Assembly (NCBI GenBank): GCA_905235425.1
Contig: CAJOKY010000100.1
Location: 1 to 7,970 of the forward strand
Direction of reading: 5' to 3'
Length of the DNA: 7,970 nucleotides
DNA from: an uncultured Selenomonadaceae bacterium
GTDB lineage: Bacteria > Bacillota > Negativicutes > Selenomonadales > Selenomonadaceae
Positions 6,695 through 7,970 of this stretch are shown piece by piece. A model generated the notes under the pieces. That model did not search any database and was not told the origin of the DNA. It saw only the letters and a list, made by a program, of their open reading frames with translations. The stretch's first letter is position 1; each line of letters begins with the position of its first letter. The translations under genes and the position numbers were made by a program.

Positions 6695-6896
6695 AACAAT
6701 TTACGAACCAACACCTTGCGGCGGTGCTTATTCTAAGGTTTTTTATTGCGATAGTAACGGAGAACCAACTAGTCCCGAAAAATCCTGCCAGATTATTATT
6801 CACGAGTACAGCGAAGACGGAGATTTGTTAAGGGAAACAATAGCCTTTACCAATGGATGGTATCCCAACATTGATGAAAAAACGACCAATGTATAA
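6687..6896 (+). CDS. Immunity-like protein paired with metallopeptidase toxin C5
   Basis: This 69-residue protein starts at ATG 6687, with AAAGGAG at 6670-6676 as a strong ribosome site. It overlaps the restored C5 toxin end by eight bases, which also supports 6694 as the true toxin stop. Two strand hairpins are visible (AYSKVFYCDSNGEP and CQIIIHEYSEDGDLLRETIAF), followed by a short tail. No known family comes to mind, and it does not resemble the other metallopeptidase partner at 2760. It ends 10 bases before the shortened repeat R6. Confidence 0.6.
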   Translation: MFKTIYEPTPCGGAYSKVFYCDSNGEPTSPEKSCQIIIHEYSEDGDLLRETIAFTNGWYPNIDEKTTNV

Positions 6897-6906
6897 TCAA
6901 GTTTAG

Positions 6907-6948
6907 ACCGCCTCACTCGGTGAATACAAAGATTGGATTGGCAGGTAC
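6907..6948 (+). repeat. Linker repeat R6 (internally deleted)
   Basis: Only the two ends remain: TASLGE joined directly to YKDWIGRY, all in one frame. About 75 bases, including the ERREK core, are missing relative to R0 and R2. The downstream bridge (APSGFKSQ, TSDENILATNP) matches C2 and confirms the identity. Confidence 0.78.
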
Positions 6949-7486
6949 AATCTATCCTGTCATGAAACGAAAGCGCCAAGTGGATTTAAGAGCCAATCAT
7001 ATTTTTTTACGTCGGACGAAAATATTTTGGCTACCAATCCAAGATACGCCTTAGGATTAAAATATCAGCAAAATTGTCAAAGATGCGTACCGGCATATGA
7101 AATGCGAATGCGCAGTTTTGATGTCATTGCACGCCCAACTTATGATTTAAATACAGATATTTTTGCATCAAAACATTGGACAGAAGCATTTGAAAACGCT
7201 ATAATTGAAGAAAATTTAGAAGGAACAGGCAAAGAAGATATTATAAATTTGATGTCAGAATGGGGAGACGGAGCTAGATCAGAAGTTTATGTGGCATATA
7301 AAGAAGGCAATGAGTATTATGGTCACGTGTTTGTTGCAGAAAAACGAAAAAAGAGATATACTTTTTAGACCCGCAGACAGGTGAACTTGATGCAGAATAT
7401 TATTTTGAAAGTGTTAAGTATGGTGCGACAAAATTTTTTAGAATAAACCATCTTGAAATTAACGAAACTTATATTATGGAATGTTG

Positions 7487-7492
7487 TGAGGA
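7487..7492 (+). promoter_or_regulatory. Ribosome binding site for the C6 immunity gene
   Basis: TGAGGA sits nine bases before ATG 7502 and sets the start there rather than at the adjacent TTG 7499. The ATG overlaps the restored toxin stop by one base (TGATG). Confidence 0.6.
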
Positions 7493-7501
7493 AATAAGTT
7501 G

Positions 7502-7768
7502 ATGATAACTTTAGAAGAAGCGTTAAAAATAGCAAAAAAAAAGCTTTCGGAAACGTGGCAAGGACATACCATTAAAGAAAGCTATGCAGAAGTTCCTGAC
7601 AAATATGTTTTTGTACAACAAGATTCTAAAGGGGTTGTTCCACCCGGCGGTTGGCATTGGACGGTTCATAAAGAAACCGGTGAATGTAAATGCGAATACC
7701 TCGAACGAGAATTTCTTGCGCCGTATGCACCGATAAAGGGGTACAAAAAAATAGAATTGACAGAATAG
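7502..7768 (+). CDS. Immunity protein for papain-fold toxin C6 (Imm35/YrhB-like)
   Basis: This 88-residue protein reads MITLEEALKIAKKKL at the start, then YVFVQQDSKG, VPPGGWHWTVHKETGECKCE and PIKGYKKIELTE. It is a clear relative of the C2 immunity protein and a more distant one of that at 1389; all three follow papain-fold toxins, which ties this immunity family to that toxin class. The ATG at 7502 fits the starts of its two relatives. The gene is whole although its toxin is frameshifted. Sequence differences from the C2 protein in the first half may reflect fine specificity for toxin variants. Confidence 0.75.
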   Translation: MITLEEALKIAKKKLSETWQGHTIKESYAEVPDKYVFVQQDSKGVVPPGGWHWTVHKETGECKCEYLEREFLAPYAPIKGYKKIELTE

Positions 7769-7781
7769 CGTCAGTATCATC

Positions 7782-7913
7782 CGCTGTACGGTAACCGCTG
7801 CGCTCGGTGAAGACCAGCCGATAAAACGCAAGTCACGGATAGCCGAACGCCGTGAAAAAATACCCGGCGAAATGAAGTATACCGATTGGAAGTCGGTATA
7901 TGTAGATAAAACG
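7782..7913 (+). repeat. Linker repeat R7 (B-type)
   Basis: It begins 13 bases after the preceding immunity stop and encodes RCTVTAALGEDQPIKRKSR, IAERREK, then IPGEMKYTDWKSVYVDKT. The B-type tail is shared with R1 and R4. Confidence 0.87.
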
Positions 7914-7970
7914 CAGACGCTAAGAAATTGGGAAATAAATCAAACAATAAAATCTGGTGGTTTTGTAAAA
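7782..7970 (+). CDS. Cassette C7: start of another displaced toxin module (3' partial)
   Basis: Linker R7 stays open to the right edge and continues QTLRNWEINQTIKSGGFVK. This is the bridge to a toxin domain that lies outside the window, so its type cannot be told. As with the other cassettes, there is no start codon with a ribosome site. It shows that the array extends beyond 7970. Confidence 0.65.

Larger units (their letters stand above)
6907..7502 (+). pseudogene. Cassette C6: papain-fold toxin, frameshifted before its catalytic Asp
   Basis: A shortened linker leads into a papain-fold toxin with NCQRC (Cys codon 7075) and GHVFVAE (His codon 7324). The frame then ends at TAG 7366-7368. In the next frame the rest is intact: FLDPQTGELDAEYYFESVK and on to ECCEEIS, stop 7500-7502. 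By comparison with C2 (cat ttt tta gac), one base was lost around 7355-7363. The Asp of DPQ (codon 7368) is therefore out of frame, so the module is dead as it stands. The first half is collinear with C2 over about 350 bases without gaps. No start codon serves it. Confidence 0.8.
1683..7970 (+). other. Array of displaced MuF toxin/immunity cassettes
   Basis: Seven repeat-headed modules follow the active MuF toxin, all on one strand and all built as linker repeat, start-less toxin domain, immunity-like gene, with 4-25 bases before the next repeat (C7 is cut by the window edge). Repeat left ends differ from copy to copy and no att-like core is visible. Homologous or illegitimate recombination explains the layout better than a site-specific integrase. 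The function as a tip reservoir and immunity bank is inference. Confidence 0.8.

Noticed and set aside
3055..7290. Diversity-generating retroelement template/variable repeat pair
   Set aside because: The differences between C2 and C6 are not restricted to A positions, and no reverse transcriptase or Avd gene is present in the window.
1855..7365. Programmed ribosomal frameshifting in C1, C5 and C6
   Set aside because: The three shifts differ in direction and sequence context, lack a shared slippery heptamer and occur in start-less modules, so mutation is simpler.
1257..7831. Minus-strand open frames (for example 1257-1649, 1571-1852, 2874-3167, 3673-4032, 7523-7831)
   Set aside because: They lie opposite well-supported + strand genes or repeats, have no recognisable domains and recur where the linker repeat recurs.
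592..7913. CRISPR-like or integron-like array
   Set aside because: The repeats are long, coding, variable in length and in frame with toxins. There is no Cas gene, integrase or attC-like inverted structure.

Overview
The window looks like the late (head-gene) end of a Bacillota-type temperate phage or prophage. The evidence is an SPP1 gp7 / Mu gpF-like minor head protein, moderately AT-rich DNA, strong AAGGAGG-like Shine-Dalgarno sites and tightly overlapping genes. I cannot place the host more precisely. Everything supported is on the + strand. I see no tRNA, integrase, transposase, convincing promoter or convincing terminator.

Layout. Positions 1-1392 hold the 3' part of a MuF polymorphic toxin: a phage head protein, then a linker, then a C-terminal papain-fold toxin. 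It overlaps its immunity gene (1389-1661) by an ATGA. A scrap of a DNA methyltransferase gene start follows (1639-1692). From 1683 to the right edge there is an array of displaced toxin/immunity cassettes. Each begins with a copy of the MuF-toxin linker (repeats R1-R7; R0 is the copy inside the main gene), then a toxin domain with no usable start codon, then a small immunity-like gene with its own start and usually a ribosome binding site.

Cassettes: C1, zinc metallopeptidase toxin (HELGH), frameshifted; C2, papain-fold toxin, intact but without a start; C3, type 50 (Ntox50-like) RNase toxin, intact but without a start; a remnant of another toxin tail with its immunity gene (4714-5024); C4, an unrecognised helical toxin with two in-frame stops; C5, a second metallopeptidase toxin (HEIGH), frameshifted; C6, a near-duplicate of the C2 toxin, frameshifted before its catalytic Asp; C7, start of a further cassette running off the window.

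How it may work (inference). The expressed MuF protein carries one toxic tip. The linker repeats give homology through which a downstream toxin plus immunity block could be recombined onto the MuF gene, or through which old tips were pushed downstream. Most stored toxins are broken while every complete immunity gene is intact. That fits a silent toxin reservoir combined with an expressed immunity bank. MuF polymorphic toxins and orphan toxin/immunity arrays (Rhs, CDI, MafB) are known separately; a phage head-protein array this dense is the notable point here.
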